Source: Undibacterium sp.
GTDB lineage: Bacteria; Pseudomonadota; Gammaproteobacteria; Burkholderiales; Burkholderiaceae_D
Assembly (NCBI RefSeq): GCF_030651495.1
Contig: NZ_JAUSFI010000127.1
Span: 1 to 38,368, forward strand
Direction: 5' to 3'
Length of the DNA: 38,368 bases
Below are positions 8,706 to 17,887 of the stretch, piece after piece; the stretch's first letter is position 1; each line of letters opens with the position of its first letter. Both the position numbers and the translations under genes were made by a program. The notes beneath the pieces are model-generated. The model was not told where the DNA came from, made no database searches, and saw only the letters and a list, made by a program, of their open reading frames with translations.

Positions 8706-9119
8706 ATGAATGATGTGACTTCCGCTGAACTTCAATCGGTTCTTGATGCAGATTTGAATCGAGCGATGCGTGAAGCTAAAGTGCGTTCACAAGCAGAAAA
8801 AGAATTACCGACCCTAACTAAAGCTGAGTTGGCGGAACTACTATTTGAGCAAGTTGGCTTGAACAAACGCGAAGCCAAAGATATGGTGGAAACTTTTTTT
8901 GGCGAAATTCGCGATGCGTTAGAACGCGGGGAGGCAGTGAAATTGTCCGGCTTTGGTAATTTTCAATTGCGTGATAAGCCACAGCGTCCTGGTCGCAATC
9001 CTAAAACCGGCGAAGAAATTGCGATCACTGCGCGTCGCGTTGTGACCTTTCATGCCAGTCAAAAATTAAAAAGCATGGTTGACGATGTAAGTAGTCGACC
9101 TCTCGCACAGGTAAGCTGA
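8706..9119 (+). CDS. ihfA: integration host factor subunit alpha
   Basis: DNA-bending nucleoid protein that pairs with IhfB. The core from [12 protein letters not shown] to the end aligns with Escherichia coli IhfA, including [13 protein letters not shown] and the DNA-inserting beta arm [12 protein letters not shown] with its proline. At 137 residues it is longer than the enteric protein (99) because of an N-terminal extension of about 35 polar residues and a short tail; I believe such an extension is common in Burkholderiales. AGGA upstream of the ATG supports the start. It follows pheT and is followed by the MerR-type gene. IHF may also assist the sigma-54 promoters further right. Confidence 0.95.
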   Translation: MNDVTSAELQSVLDADLNRAMREAKVRSQAEKELPTLTKAELAELLFEQVGLNKREAKDMVETFFGEIRDALERGEAVKLSGFGNFQLRDKPQRPGRNPKTGEEIAITARRVVTFHASQKLKSMVDDVSSRPLAQVS

Positions 9120-9126
9120 TTTTCTT

Positions 9127-9504
9127 ATGAGCGAACTCCCGATGGAAGTTATTGTATTGCCACCAATTCCAGCGAAACGTTACTTTACCATAGGTGAGGT
9201 GAGCGATTTGTGCGGCGTGAAACCGCATGTGCTACGTTATTGGGAGCAAGAGTTTACGCAATTAAAACCCGTCAAACGACGTGGTAATCGACGCTACTAT
9301 CAACATCATGAAGTGTTACTGATTCGACGTATTCGTGAATTGCTGTATGCGCAAGGCTTCACCATTAACGGTGCTCGTAATAAATTAAATACCCCAACTA
9401 GCATTACTAATGTGGATGCGAAAGATCTGACAACGGCACATTTGAGTTTATTTCAGATCAGGGATGAGCTGACGTCCATTTTATCTTTGTTAAAGTCATC
9501 TTAG
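9127..9504 (+). CDS. MerR-family transcriptional regulator (conserved neighbour of ihfA)
   Basis: A 125-residue DNA-binding protein. Residues about 18-85 form the MerR winged helix (RYFTIGEVSDLCGVKPHVLRYWE and RRGNRRYYQHHEVLLIRRIRELLY). The rest is short and has no cysteine cluster, so no metal or redox sensing can be claimed. It starts seven bases after ihfA, implying co-transcription. This regulator next to ihfA is a conserved arrangement in proteobacteria with no settled function. The 224 bases after it hold no gene that I can see. Confidence 0.9.
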   Translation: MSELPMEVIVLPPIPAKRYFTIGEVSDLCGVKPHVLRYWEQEFTQLKPVKRRGNRRYYQHHEVLLIRRIRELLYAQGFTINGARNKLNTPTSITNVDAKDLTTAHLSLFQIRDELTSILSLLKSS

Positions 9505-9728
9505 TATCATCTGCATGATCTCTTTCAAGAACACTATTGGGTTTGTTCAGTTGTCATTGTTAGCGTAATTTAATTGGCGATCATTATTAATATATTTTCC
9601 CAGCAGAAAATAATTTGTATGAATGTATCTAAAAATTTAGTTTTGTTCTTATAAAATCGTCAAAATGTGGGGATGCGTCCCTCATTTGTTGTATTCTATA
9701 GGATTGAAACAACGGCGTTAAGCCCACT

Positions 9729-10610
9729 ATGCAAGAGCACTCTCCTAAGGTCAGCACATCTGACCTTAAACCACACAGGTCATTGTTTGAACGTTTGACC
9801 GCCTTTATTTCTCCCGAGCCTGAGAATCGCGCTGAATTGCTGGAAGTTTTGCATGATGCGCAAGAACGGAACTTGATCGATGCCGATGCCTTGGCGATGA
9901 TTGAGGGCGTGTTTCAGGTGTCTGATTTGTCTGCCCGTGACATCATGATTCCGCGTTCACAAATGGACGTGATCGATATTTCTAAACCTATCGCAGAATG
10001 GATGCCCGAAGTGTTATCAACGGCGCATTCACGTTTCCCGGCGGTGGATGGTGACCGCGATAAGGTGGTCGGTATTTTACTCGCCAAAGATTTGTTACGT
10101 TATTACGCCGAAGATAGTTTTGATGTGCGCGATATGTTGCGCACGGTAGTATATATCCCTGAATCTAAACGTTTAAATATCTTGTTGCGAGATTTTCGTG
10201 CTAACCGCAATCATATGGCGATGGTCGTTGATGAATATGGCGGCGTCGCCGGGCTCATCACAATCGAAGATGTGCTGGAGCAGATCGTCGGTGATATTGA
10301 AGATGAGTATGATTTCGATGAAGAAGAAGATAATATTTTGGCGCTGGATAACAACGGCAATGGCAAGCGCTGGCGTATCAAAGGCTTGACAGAGATTGAA
10401 CAATTCAATCATGTGCTTGCGACTAACTTATCTGATGAGGATGTCGATACCATTGGTGGCTTGGTTACTAATTATCTGCAACGTGTGCCGCACAAGGGAG
10501 ATGCTTTCGACATAGGACAGCTGCATTTTGAAGTCTTGCGCGCTGATGCAAGACAGGTGCAGATGTTGCTCGTTGAGAAACGCTCTGTGACTTATTCTTC
10601 TGAAGAGTAG
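9729..10610 (+). CDS. corC: CorC/YbeX-type CBS-domain protein
   Basis: A 293-residue cytoplasmic protein with two CBS domains (about residues 70-190, DIMIPRSQMDVIDI, AMVVDEYGGVAGLITIEDVLEQIVGDIEDEYD) and a C-terminal CorC_HlyC domain (about 210-285). It has no DUF21 membrane domain, so it is the soluble YbeX/CorC form rather than a CNNM-type transporter. Family members are linked to Mg2+/Co2+ efflux and to ribosome metabolism. lnt follows after 12 bases, the conserved ybeX-lnt pairing. Confidence 0.92.
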   Translation: MQEHSPKVSTSDLKPHRSLFERLTAFISPEPENRAELLEVLHDAQERNLIDADALAMIEGVFQVSDLSARDIMIPRSQMDVIDISKPIAEWMPEVLSTAHSRFPAVDGDRDKVVGILLAKDLLRYYAEDSFDVRDMLRTVVYIPESKRLNILLRDFRANRNHMAMVVDEYGGVAGLITIEDVLEQIVGDIEDEYDFDEEEDNILALDNNGNGKRWRIKGLTEIEQFNHVLATNLSDEDVDTIGGLVTNYLQRVPHKGDAFDIGQLHFEVLRADARQVQMLLVEKRSVTYSSEE

Positions 10611-10622
10611 GTTCGACTACTT

Positions 10623-12188
10623 GTGAGTGTATCTTCGTCTGTTTTGCCATCTTTGCCCCGCTCGTTATCGTGGCGTACTTCCATGATGCTGGGATTGATA
10701 GCGGGTTGCCTCAATATCCTTTCTTTTGCCCCATTTAATATCTGGCCATTGCAGTTAATTAGTCTCGCGCTGATTTTCTTATTGGTGGTACAGCGCGATG
10801 ACTGGTCAATCCGTCAAATTGCGCTGATCGGAGCAAGTTATGGTTTTGGCTGCTTGTTTCTTGGTATCAGTTGGCTGGTGATTGCTATGTGGCGTTATGG
10901 CGACGTGCCTCTTGCGCTATCGATCATGGCACTGGCTTTGCTGGCAGCGTATCTGGCATTGTTTTCTGCCGCGATGCTGGCAATCGGGCATTGGCTGCAA
11001 CAGCGCTGGAAGCTCTCTGTGACTTTGTCCTTGCTACTGGTTTTCCCCGCCTTGTGGGCATTGTCGGAATGGTTGCGTGGCTCGATGTTGACCGGTTTTT
11101 CATGGTTGGCATCCGGCTATGCGCATACTGGCAGCCCATTGGCTGGCTATGCTGCAGTCATAGGTGTATATGGCATCGGCTGGGTTAGTGCCGTGATTGC
11201 CGGTGCGATAGCGCTGGTTTTGTTACAGCGCACAGCATGGATAAAATTGAGTATTTTAGTTGGGCTCTTGCTGGTGTTTGGTATGGTATTGCGTCAGCAT
11301 GCTTGGACGCATGATCATGGTGAACCGATCACTGTGCGCCTGTTGCAGGGTAACGTCGATCAAGGTATCAAGTTTGAGATTGAACATGTCAATGAATCGC
11401 TCGCTTTGTATCACGAGATGATTTTGGCCGCGCCTGCTGATTTGATTGCGGCCCCTGAGACTGCCTTGCCATTGCTGTCATCGCAATTGCCAGCGGATTA
11501 TTTGCCAAGCTTGAATGACTTCGCACAACGTAGTAACAGTGGCCTGGTTGTTGGCTTGGGGGTGCATGATGGCGAGAATCGCTACTCGAACAGTGTGCTA
11601 GGTTTTGGCCGTGAGTATGCGACCCAGGCTTATCGCTACGATAAACATCATTTGGTGCCACTTGGTGAGTTTGTTCCTTTCGGGTTTCATTGGTTTATCC
11701 AGATGATGAAAATTCCATTGGGGGATTTTTCTAGCGCTGGAATTTTGCAAGCTCCGATGCGCGTCAAGGATCAATTGGTATTGCCAAATATTTGTTATGA
11801 AGATTTGTTCGGTGAGGAAATTGCGCAGCAATTGGCCGCCCAAGCTTCTTCGAAGGACGGGGCGGCGACCATTCTTTTGAATGTCTCGAATCTGGCGTGG
11901 TATGGTGATTCGATTGCCATTCCGCAGCATTTACAAATTTCGAAGATGCGCGTGTTGGAGACTGGTCGCCCTATGCTGAGGGCTACCAATACCGGAGCTA
12001 CTGCGGTTATCAGCGCGCATGGCGAGATCGTGGCGCAACTCAAACCGTTGAGCAGAGATACATTAACCGCTACGGTACAAGGGACTCGCGGGTTAACACC
12101 GTATATTCTATGGGGAAATCTTAGCGTGATTATGCTTGCGCTGGTCTCTTTGCTGTTAGCGTTTGGTATAGCAAAGCGAAGTGCTTAA
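10623..12188 (+). CDS. lnt: apolipoprotein N-acyltransferase
   Basis: Inner-membrane enzyme that adds the third acyl chain to lipoproteins; 521 residues. About six hydrophobic segments occupy the first 220 residues, then a nitrilase-like periplasmic domain. The catalytic triad regions are visible: Glu in APETALPLLS, Lys in YDKHHLVPLGEFVP, and Cys in PNICYEDLFGE. A final hydrophobic segment anchors the C-terminus. The start is GTG with a weak Shine-Dalgarno; an ATG at 10683 is possible. It is co-transcribed with corC. Confidence 0.96.
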   Translation: MSVSSSVLPSLPRSLSWRTSMMLGLIAGCLNILSFAPFNIWPLQLISLALIFLLVVQRDDWSIRQIALIGASYGFGCLFLGISWLVIAMWRYGDVPLALSIMALALLAAYLALFSAAMLAIGHWLQQRWKLSVTLSLLLVFPALWALSEWLRGSMLTGFSWLASGYAHTGSPLAGYAAVIGVYGIGWVSAVIAGAIALVLLQRTAWIKLSILVGLLLVFGMVLRQHAWTHDHGEPITVRLLQGNVDQGIKFEIEHVNESLALYHEMILAAPADLIAAPETALPLLSSQLPADYLPSLNDFAQRSNSGLVVGLGVHDGENRYSNSVLGFGREYATQAYRYDKHHLVPLGEFVPFGFHWFIQMMKIPLGDFSSAGILQAPMRVKDQLVLPNICYEDLFGEEIAQQLAAQASSKDGAATILLNVSNLAWYGDSIAIPQHLQISKMRVLETGRPMLRATNTGATAVISAHGEIVAQLKPLSRDTLTATVQGTRGLTPYILWGNLSVIMLALVSLLLAFGIAKRSA

Positions 12189-12193
12189 ACTCC

Positions 12194-12222
12194 ACGCCAC
12201 CCCGGGGTAGCGAGAGTGGCGT
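12194..12222 (+). terminator. possible terminator after lnt
   Basis: ACGCCAC (12194-12200) pairs with GTGGCGT (12216-12222) around a 15-base loop containing CCCCGGGG. The T tail is poor, so efficiency is doubtful. It lies between convergent genes. Confidence 0.4.
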
Positions 12223-12233
12223 ATTAAATCATT

Positions 12234-12602
12234 TCATTTCACTTCATTGGCATCAATATCTGCCAGACATTCGCGACCACGTTCAGTGATTTCCTGCAGG
12301 CCAGATTCAGCGTTCACGAGGATATGTCCTTTTTTACCAAGAAAGGTCGCTACTGGGGCGGACAGCGGGCTGGCCGGATCATTGGCAACTGCGCGCAAGC
12401 CATTGATACATTGCTTGATAAAGAGAATTTGCCGTCCTGTATCGGTCAACTCGAGTCCGCCATCTTTACGATGTGAAAGAAGTTTAATTCCGGTCAGACG
12501 TTTGGTATTTCTGGCAACGCAGGCACTTGGCCTGCCAGTTCTTGGAAGTTTGCTGACTTGTTCCAGTGCGTCGTATTCGTCTATGCTTAATTTTTGATTC
12601 AT
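12234..12602 (-). CDS. unknown 122-residue protein, possible double winged-helix
   Basis: I do not recognise this protein. It is polar, without signal or membrane segments. Two stretches look alike: KLLSHRKDGGLELTDTGRQI in the first half and GHILVNAESGLQEITERGRE in the second, each resembling the end of a winged helix as in many regulators, where T-x-x-G-R follows the wing. The first half carries several basic residues (RTGRPSACVARNTKRL) that could touch DNA. A 16-bp tandem repeat sits 33 bases upstream of its start, consistent with an operator. A DNA-binding role is inference. It lies at the end of the minus-strand run that begins with the binding-protein gene. Confidence 0.65.
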   Translation of the reverse strand: MNQKLSIDEYDALEQVSKLPRTGRPSACVARNTKRLTGIKLLSHRKDGGLELTDTGRQILFIKQCINGLRAVANDPASPLSAPVATFLGKKGHILVNAESGLQEITERGRECLADIDANEVK

Positions 12603-12634
12603 TACTGCTTTCTAAAAAATCTTGTGTTTGATTC

Positions 12635-12675
12635 TATTAATTAGTTAAATTATTAATTAGTTAAATTATTAATTC
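12635..12675. repeat. 16-bp tandem repeat, about 2.5 copies
   Basis: TATTAATTAGTTAAAT occurs at 12635-12650 and 12651-12666, followed by a partial third copy (TATTAATTCG). The unit is entirely A/T apart from one G. It lies directly upstream of the 122-residue minus-strand gene and may be its promoter or operator region. Confidence 0.8.
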
Positions 12676-12724
12676 GCTGCGGCTTTAAAAGCCTGCCTGT
12701 TTGTCATCACAAACCTGACTTTGG

Positions 12725-13054
12725 TCATTGCACCAACAAAAATCCCGCTTTTTCTTCATCGCCAAGAATATAGCCGTCATTGTAAATGTCCATGAGCAGA
12801 TAGGTGCCTTTTTCTTTTGCTGGCTTGATGACTTTGGCATCAATCAGGCTGCTGTGCTCGACTGAATCGACCGCTGCCCGTATCGCATTCCCTTTGAGCG
12901 AACTCTGAACTGAAATTTCTTCATCGTATGGTATCACCGCCCAGTGCCCCCGCCAACATGCATATTCCATGCGGCTTACAGGCCGGATGCCGCCAGCAGG
13001 CGCATGGGGACTGCGCGATGGGCCGAGTACTTTATTCAATTCTATCGTCGGCAC
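12725..13054 (-). CDS. unknown 109-residue protein
   Basis: I do not recognise this protein. It begins at a GTG with a modest Shine-Dalgarno (CAGG) and has no signal peptide or membrane segment. The sequence ends TYLLMDIYNDGYILGDEEKAGFLLVQ, which looks like a small compact fold. It starts 49 bases after the stop of the large PAS/GGDEF/EAL gene on the same strand, so it may be the last gene of that transcript. Coding potential is reasonable, since there is no competing gene, but it is not proven. Confidence 0.55.
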   Translation of the reverse strand: MPTIELNKVLGPSRSPHAPAGGIRPVSRMEYACWRGHWAVIPYDEEISVQSSLKGNAIRAAVDSVEHSSLIDAKVIKPAKEKGTYLLMDIYNDGYILGDEEKAGFLLVQ

Positions 13055-13103
13055 AAGCTACCTGAGTGCTCATTGCCAGGATTGACTTGCCCTTGGGAGA
13101 TCC

Positions 13104-16100
13104 TTAATGCCTGTAGGCTGTAACCTGTAATTTTTTTGATAGCTGTTCAAATTCTTGTAACGGCACTGGCCTGCTAAACAGATAGCCTTGATAGGAATGG
13201 CAGCCCTGATTTGCAAGATAGTCTCTCTGTTCCTTGGTTTCCACCCCCTCTGCGATGACGGCAAGGCCCAAACTCTCGGCAAGGACGATGACCATTCGCG
13301 CAATCGCCGCATCGTTAGGGTCGATCAGAATATCCCTGACAAAACCTTGGTCAATTTTTAGCTGATCCAAAGGTAGTTGCTTTAAATACGAGAGTGAAGA
13401 ATAGCCAGTACCAAAATCGTCCAGCGAGAAGCCTACGCCTTCGCTCTTTAGGGCGCGCATTTTCATGATGACGTCCTCAATATTCGACACCAGCAAGCTC
13501 TCGGTGAGTTCAAGCTTGAGGAGTTGCGGTCTGGCGCCAGTGAGTTGCAGTACCGTCAGCACCTGATCGACAAAACCGTGTTGAAGAAACTGACGGGGGC
13601 TGACATTCACGGCGATGGTCAGACGGCTCATTTCTGGCTGTCTGCTCCAGATTGCCAACTGAGTGCAAGCGGTGTTCAGTACCCAATGACCCAAGGGTAA
13701 GATCAGTCCGGTTTCTTCAGCTAGTGGAATGAACTCTGCGGGTGATATCATGCCGCGTTCGGGATGTAACCATCTCAATAGCGCTTCGGCTCCGGTGAGT
13801 TGGTCGGTACCTGTTACCTGAGCCTGGTAGTAGAGCGTGAATTGATTTTTTGCAATCGCCTCACGTAAGCCTTCTTCGAGCGCTGCTCGTGCCGTGACCA
13901 CTGCCTGCATCTGTGGATCAAAGAAGCGCAGGGTGTTGCGGCCTGCAGCTTTGGCTTGGTACATCGCAAGATCGGCACGCTTTAAAGGTTCGTCGATGGT
14001 TTCTGGCTGTTCGCCAAACAGGGTGACGCCGATGCTGGGAGTGCTGTGGTGCTCGTAACTGCCGAGGTAGTAGGTCTGATTCAGCGCACTGAGTATTTTT
14101 TCGCCCACAGCTTCGGCCTGATTCGCGGCATCTAGCGCATTTTCGCTCAGATCTTCCAGCATGACCACGAATTCGTCACCGCCCAGGCGAGCCACAGTGT
14201 CGCCATCCCGGGTGCAGGTGTGCAGACGTTCGGCCACCTGCTGCAGTAGCAGGTCACCTTTGTCGTGGCCGAGGGTATCGTTGAGCGTCTTAAAATTATC
14301 CAGATCGACAAACAACAGTGCTCCTTTGCGCTGGTGACGGGAGGCGGCAGCCAGTACTTGCTCCAGTCTATCCCTCAAAAGCCGGCGATTTGGCAAATTG
14401 GTTAAGGGATCATAAAATGCCAGGCTCTTAATTTTCTCCTCTGCTGTCTTACGTGAGGTGATATCGGTAAAGGTGCCAACATAATGGGTCATTCGTCCCG
14501 TTTCATCTTTCACCGCAGTAACCGTGAGCCATCCGGGGAAATCTTCACCGTTTTTGCGTCGATTCCAAATTTCTCCTTGCCAAGATCCTGTCTGCGTAAT
14601 GCTTTCCATCATTGCCGCATAAAATGCCCCATCGTGGCGAGTTGAGTTGAGTAGTTCAGGCGTTCGACCTACCACTTCTTCTGCGCAGTAGCCGGTAATT
14701 TCACTAAATGCCTTGTTGACCTGAAGAATCACCCTTTGCGCATCGGTGACGAACATGCATTCTTGTGATTCGAAGGCGGTAGCTGCTATGCGCTGCGCTT
14801 CCTCGTTTTTTTTACGCTTGCTAATATCATTCCAGGCAACATAACTGGCAGGTGCGCCATCGAACTCAATTGATGTGCCCTGGGTTTCAACGTCGATCAG
14901 CGTTCCATCTAATTTGCGAAATTTCATCTCGGTCATCGGCGCAGGGGAGCCATGTTCGAGAATGCTCCCTACCTGCTCTGGCACTAATGGATGAAAATCC
15001 GAGGAGATGATGTCCAGAACCGATTTACCTAGCAGGTCTTGCGCAGAATTGGCACCCAACATTTTGATGGTGGAAGGGTTGACATAAATAAGTTTTTTGT
15101 CGCGATGAATGAAGATCCCTTCGGGCGACCACTCAACCAGGGCGCGGTGACGTTCTTCGCTCTCTTGCAGCGCGGCCAGTATTCGCTTGCGTTTGGTAAT
15201 GTCGTGTATGAACGTGTGAAATGCGGGTTCTTCATCGTAAATGATCGATGTACTCTGAACTTCTGCGACGATTAAGCTACCGTCGAGTTTGATCAGCACT
15301 TCTTCCTGCATCGGGGTACTGACGCCATGCTTGGTAATGGTCTTGGCTTGTGTCAGCGCGAGTTGATGAAAATCTGGGTGGATCAAACCGAGTAGGGATT
15401 TGCCGACCAGATCTTGTTCGGAATGGGCGCCAAAGAGCTTAATGGCAGCGGGATTGACATACATTATTTTGTCAATCCGATGAATGATGATCGCTTCCGG
15501 CGTCCATTCAACCATGGCACGGTGACGTTCCTCGCTTTCCTGCAGTGCCATCTGCGCTCGTTTGCGCTCGGTGATGTCATGAAAGGCGCCGACTAGCTTA
15601 ATCGTCTTGCCATCCTGTATCACCGCTGAGCCTTGTGTCTGTACACAGATGGGCCGCCCCTTTGCCGTGATCTTGGGTAGTTCCAGGTCAAATGGTATGC
15701 CGTCATTCATCGCCGCTTGCATCGCGGCCTGGATGACAGGCTGTGCTTCTGGGGTGAAAAAGTTAAGCGCCTGTTCGAGCGTGGGGGTAACCGGGGGATC
15801 AATCTCATGGATGTGGCAAGTTTCCAGTGACCAGAACAGCTGCATGGTTTGCAAATCCAATTCCCAGCCACCAACTTTTGCAATTTCACCTGTGCGCGCC
15901 AGCATTTCGGCCGTTTTCTCCAGCGCCGCCCGTACACGGTAATCCTCAGTGACATCACTGAACACTAATACCACACCGATAATCTGTCCTGCAGGGTTAC
16001 GGATGGGGGCTGCACTATCCGAAATCTGGTATTCCTGGCCGTCTCTGGCTAGTAGCGAAGTGTGAGGGGCCAGATCCATGACCTTACCATGCTCCATCAC

Positions 16101-17882
16101 CAATTGAACCGGGTTGATCTCGCGCTCGCGGGTCTGAGTATTGATAATATGAAACACGCCGGGCAACGCTTTACCAATGGCATCGGCCAGTAGCCAGCCA
16201 GTCAGCCGTTCGGCCGTCGGGTTCATACGGGTAATCAGACCTGCCGCATCGGTGGCGATGACTGCGTCGCCGATCGACTGCAGGGTAATCGCAAGATTTT
16301 GTTCACTGATGCGCAGTTGCTCTTCGGCAAATTTTCGCGCTGAAATGTCTCTAATCGTTCCCTGCATCAGCACTTGGCCATCGATCAGTATTCGACTTAG
16401 CAGCACTTCGGCCACGAAGCTCTGGCCAGTGTCAACACGTTTATGCAGCCATTCGAATGCAAGCATGCCTTCTTGCATCGCTTGCTTGATTAGTCGATTT
16501 GCCGCAAGCTGGGAATCTTCGCCGTTGATTTGGCTCGCAGGGGAGAGTTGGCTGATATTTTTACCAAGAAGGTCTTCATGTTTGGCGACGCCAAACAGTC
16601 GTAACGCGGCCGGGTTGCAATCAATCACCACATTTTCCGCTAGCACCAGCAACGCATCCGGGGTCGCTTCAAACAGGGTGCGGTGGCGTGTCTCAGATTG
16701 CTGTAATTCTGTCGTCCGCTCGATTACTTTAGCTTCGAGCGTGTTATGGTCTTTTTGAATGCCCTCAGCCATGCGGTTAAATGCATCAGACAGCGCCGTA
16801 ATCTCGCGGCTTGCTCCAGCATGGCCAGCGGCACGTGCCGATAAATTGCCCGTCCCTAGTTGTCTCGCGGTTTCAGACAATGCATGCAGCGGACGGGTGA
16901 GACGGCGTGCGACCAGATTGATGAGCAATAAGCCCGCGAAGGTCAACAATAGGCCAATAATAATAAGTTTGTTGACGCTTTCTTTGAGCCCTCCGAGCGC
17001 GTCGGCTTTGCTTGAATAGTGCACCAGCGTCCAAGCCTGTGAGCCGCTAAGTTGCACATGCCGATAAACTACCACTAAGACGTCGCCATTCGTATTCGGT
17101 TCCAGCAGTGTCCCTTCAAATCCCGCTGCCATCTTATGCTTTAGCTTAAAGGTTTCGGTTCCTGGCGCAGCGCTCGGAAAGCGTGCCAGCACATTTTCCG
17201 CTGCGTCAAACAGCAGGGTGGTCCGATGATTGTTGATCCCTGGTTTTTCTTCCTGAAAACCTTCGCTAATAAACTGCTGCAGATCAACGTAAGCAATCAG
17301 AATGCCGACCAGCCTTCGATTCGGGGAGTCGCTACTCTCAGGGGCGTGTATTTGCCGCACTATGGCCAATGCCGGCGCGCCGTCCCGTCCTGCCAATTGC
17401 TCTACGACTTCTGCCGCACCCGGCTGTATGGCTCGTTTGATCAACATGGGATCATCAAACGATCGGCCTATATCGGCTGGCACATCACTGGCCCTTATCC
17501 GACCAGTGAGCGGGTCGACGATCAGCAGATGCTGAAAACGATCCGGGTGGCCCTGCTGCGTTCGGTCAAATAGCCGTTCGACATTCTGCTGTACCGCGGG
17601 ATCCTGATTCAATAGTTGTGTCGAAAGCGATCTGCTTTCAGCTATCGCCAGAATGTCGCCGCGCCTGTTCTTGATGCCCTTTTCAATCAATGTATGCTGG
17701 AGGTCAGCCTTGGCTTCTAAAATGCGCATCGCCTCCAATATGCGCTGATTGCTGGCACCGATCAGACCCAATTGCGGCAAGCCAAAGTACCAGAGCGAAA
17801 ACAGTATGCCGATAGAACACAGAAACAGCGTCGCAAAATAGGCGGCGAGTCTGTTTGATAAGGAAGATTGCAACACAGACAT
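13104..17882 (-). CDS. membrane sensor with six PAS domains, GGDEF and EAL
   Basis: A 1592-residue inner-membrane protein that should control cyclic-di-GMP. A first membrane segment (about 10-33) and a second (about 300-320) flank a periplasmic sensing region of the Cache type. A HAMP domain (about 322-375) and at least six PAS segments (starting near 396, 530, 670, 800, 920 and 1040) follow. The GGDEF domain has the intact LGGDEF near 1233, with the inhibitory RxxD site (RDGD) five residues before it. The EAL domain has EALLRW near 1364, LELTES, DDFGTGYSS, KIDQGF and AEGVET. Both cyclase and phosphodiesterase sites therefore look functional. The fourth and fifth PAS units are close duplicates. 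It lies 5 bases after the substrate-binding protein gene and shares its operon. Confidence 0.95.
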   Translation of the reverse strand: MSVLQSSLSNRLAAYFATLFLCSIGILFSLWYFGLPQLGLIGASNQRILEAMRILEAKADLQHTLIEKGIKNRRGDILAIAESRSLSTQLLNQDPAVQQNVERLFDRTQQGHPDRFQHLLIVDPLTGRIRASDVPADIGRSFDDPMLIKRAIQPGAAEVVEQLAGRDGAPALAIVRQIHAPESSDSPNRRLVGILIAYVDLQQFISEGFQEEKPGINNHRTTLLFDAAENVLARFPSAAPGTETFKLKHKMAAGFEGTLLEPNTNGDVLVVVYRHVQLSGSQAWTLVHYSSKADALGGLKESVNKLIIIGLLLTFAGLLLINLVARRLTRPLHALSETARQLGTGNLSARAAGHAGASREITALSDAFNRMAEGIQKDHNTLEAKVIERTTELQQSETRHRTLFEATPDALLVLAENVVIDCNPAALRLFGVAKHEDLLGKNISQLSPASQINGEDSQLAANRLIKQAMQEGMLAFEWLHKRVDTGQSFVAEVLLSRILIDGQVLMQGTIRDISARKFAEEQLRISEQNLAITLQSIGDAVIATDAAGLITRMNPTAERLTGWLLADAIGKALPGVFHIINTQTREREINPVQLVMEHGKVMDLAPHTSLLARDGQEYQISDSAAPIRNPAGQIIGVVLVFSDVTEDYRVRAALEKTAEMLARTGEIAKVGGWELDLQTMQLFWSLETCHIHEIDPPVTPTLEQALNFFTPEAQPVIQAAMQAAMNDGIPFDLELPKITAKGRPICVQTQGSAVIQDGKTIKLVGAFHDITERKRAQMALQESEERHRAMVEWTPEAIIIHRIDKIMYVNPAAIKLFGAHSEQDLVGKSLLGLIHPDFHQLALTQAKTITKHGVSTPMQEEVLIKLDGSLIVAEVQSTSIIYDEEPAFHTFIHDITKRKRILAALQESEERHRALVEWSPEGIFIHRDKKLIYVNPSTIKMLGANSAQDLLGKSVLDIISSDFHPLVPEQVGSILEHGSPAPMTEMKFRKLDGTLIDVETQGTSIEFDGAPASYVAWNDISKRKKNEEAQRIAATAFESQECMFVTDAQRVILQVNKAFSEITGYCAEEVVGRTPELLNSTRHDGAFYAAMMESITQTGSWQGEIWNRRKNGEDFPGWLTVTAVKDETGRMTHYVGTFTDITSRKTAEEKIKSLAFYDPLTNLPNRRLLRDRLEQVLAAASRHQRKGALLFVDLDNFKTLNDTLGHDKGDLLLQQVAERLHTCTRDGDTVARLGGDEFVVMLEDLSENALDAANQAEAVGEKILSALNQTYYLGSYEHHSTPSIGVTLFGEQPETIDEPLKRADLAMYQAKAAGRNTLRFFDPQMQAVVTARAALEEGLREAIAKNQFTLYYQAQVTGTDQLTGAEALLRWLHPERGMISPAEFIPLAEETGLILPLGHWVLNTACTQLAIWSRQPEMSRLTIAVNVSPRQFLQHGFVDQVLTVLQLTGARPQLLKLELTESLLVSNIEDVIMKMRALKSEGVGFSLDDFGTGYSSLSYLKQLPLDQLKIDQGFVRDILIDPNDAAIARMVIVLAESLGLAVIAEGVETKEQRDYLANQGCHSYQGYLFSRPVPLQEFEQLSKKLQVTAYRH

Positions 17883-17887
17883 AATGC

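Noticed and set aside
9505..9728. tRNA gene expected after the ihfA-merR pair
   Set aside because: I looked for a cloverleaf and CCA end in this gap and found none; the sequence is A/T rich and unstructured.
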